Shown here in pieces: positions 30,917-30,936 of a DNA stretch of 30,936 nt. Both the position numbers and the translations under genes were made by a program. The first letter of the stretch is position 1, and every line of letters starts with the position of its first letter. Origin of the DNA: CAYZHM01 sp964478225 (GTDB lineage Bacteria; Pseudomonadota; Alphaproteobacteria; Micavibrionales; Micavibrionaceae). The DNA is taken from assembly GCA_964478225.1 (NCBI GenBank), contig CAYZHM010000014.1, positions 1 through 30,936 on the forward strand. Direction: 5' to 3'. Below the pieces are notes generated by a model that had not been told where the DNA came from, made no database searches, and saw only the letters and a program-made list of their open reading frames with translations.

Positions 30917-30936
30917 GGGTTTGAGCTTCCTTCTTG

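Overview
The window looks like a conserved, densely packed chromosomal segment from an alphaproteobacterium of moderate GC content. Markers of this group are a fused IspDF, an E1-beta subunit with an N-terminal lipoyl domain, the ntrY-ntrX-trkA-hfq-hflX order, and the mfd/sdhE/recG and cinA/COQ10-like/lipA neighbourhoods. The genus cannot be fixed from the sequence. I see no rRNA, tRNA, CRISPR array, insertion sequence or phage gene, and no stretch over about 130 bases without a gene.

Layout. (1) 1-2520: the first 840 codons of mfd (minus), cut by the left edge. (2) 2546-4443: btaA-btaB (plus), a two-gene operon for a phosphorus-free betaine lipid, lying between mfd and sdhE. (3) 4420-7492: sdhE (minus), recG (plus) and a DUF502 membrane protein (minus). 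(4) 7572-11296, all plus: a CPA1-type cation/proton antiporter with a degenerate RCK-like tail, an untracked 41-aa membrane micro-ORF, a sulfotransferase and mazG. (5) 18803 down to 11291: a seven-gene minus-strand operon ntrY-ntrX-trkA-murI-HAD phosphatase-hfq-hflX. Its NtrX has a receiver and a Fis-type DNA-binding end but no sigma54-interacting AAA+ ATPase domain. (6) 18875-21911, plus: ispDF, pgpA, a stand-alone CinA C-terminal deamidase and a probable glycosyltransferase, all tightly coupled. (7) 21908-23449: a COQ10/RatA-like START protein, a 25-aa membrane micro-ORF and lipA. (8) 23490-30916, mostly minus: the pyruvate dehydrogenase locus pdhA - exported Cys-rich small protein - pdhB - (65-aa basic protein on the opposite strand) - pdhC - SLOG protein - 75-aa protein - lpd, followed by a PH-domain membrane protein and by lipA, whose product makes the lipoyl cofactor used by pdhB and pdhC.

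The departures from the usual alphaproteobacterial plan are the main interest: the AAA+-less NtrX together with the absence of dusB-ntrB-ntrC at the ispDF-ntrY junction; four unexplained small or accessory genes woven into the pdh operon; betaine-lipid genes placed between mfd and sdhE; and convergent gene ends that nearly all overlap, leaving no room for ordinary terminators. The homology and operon statements come from reading motifs and spacing by eye; no database search was possible.
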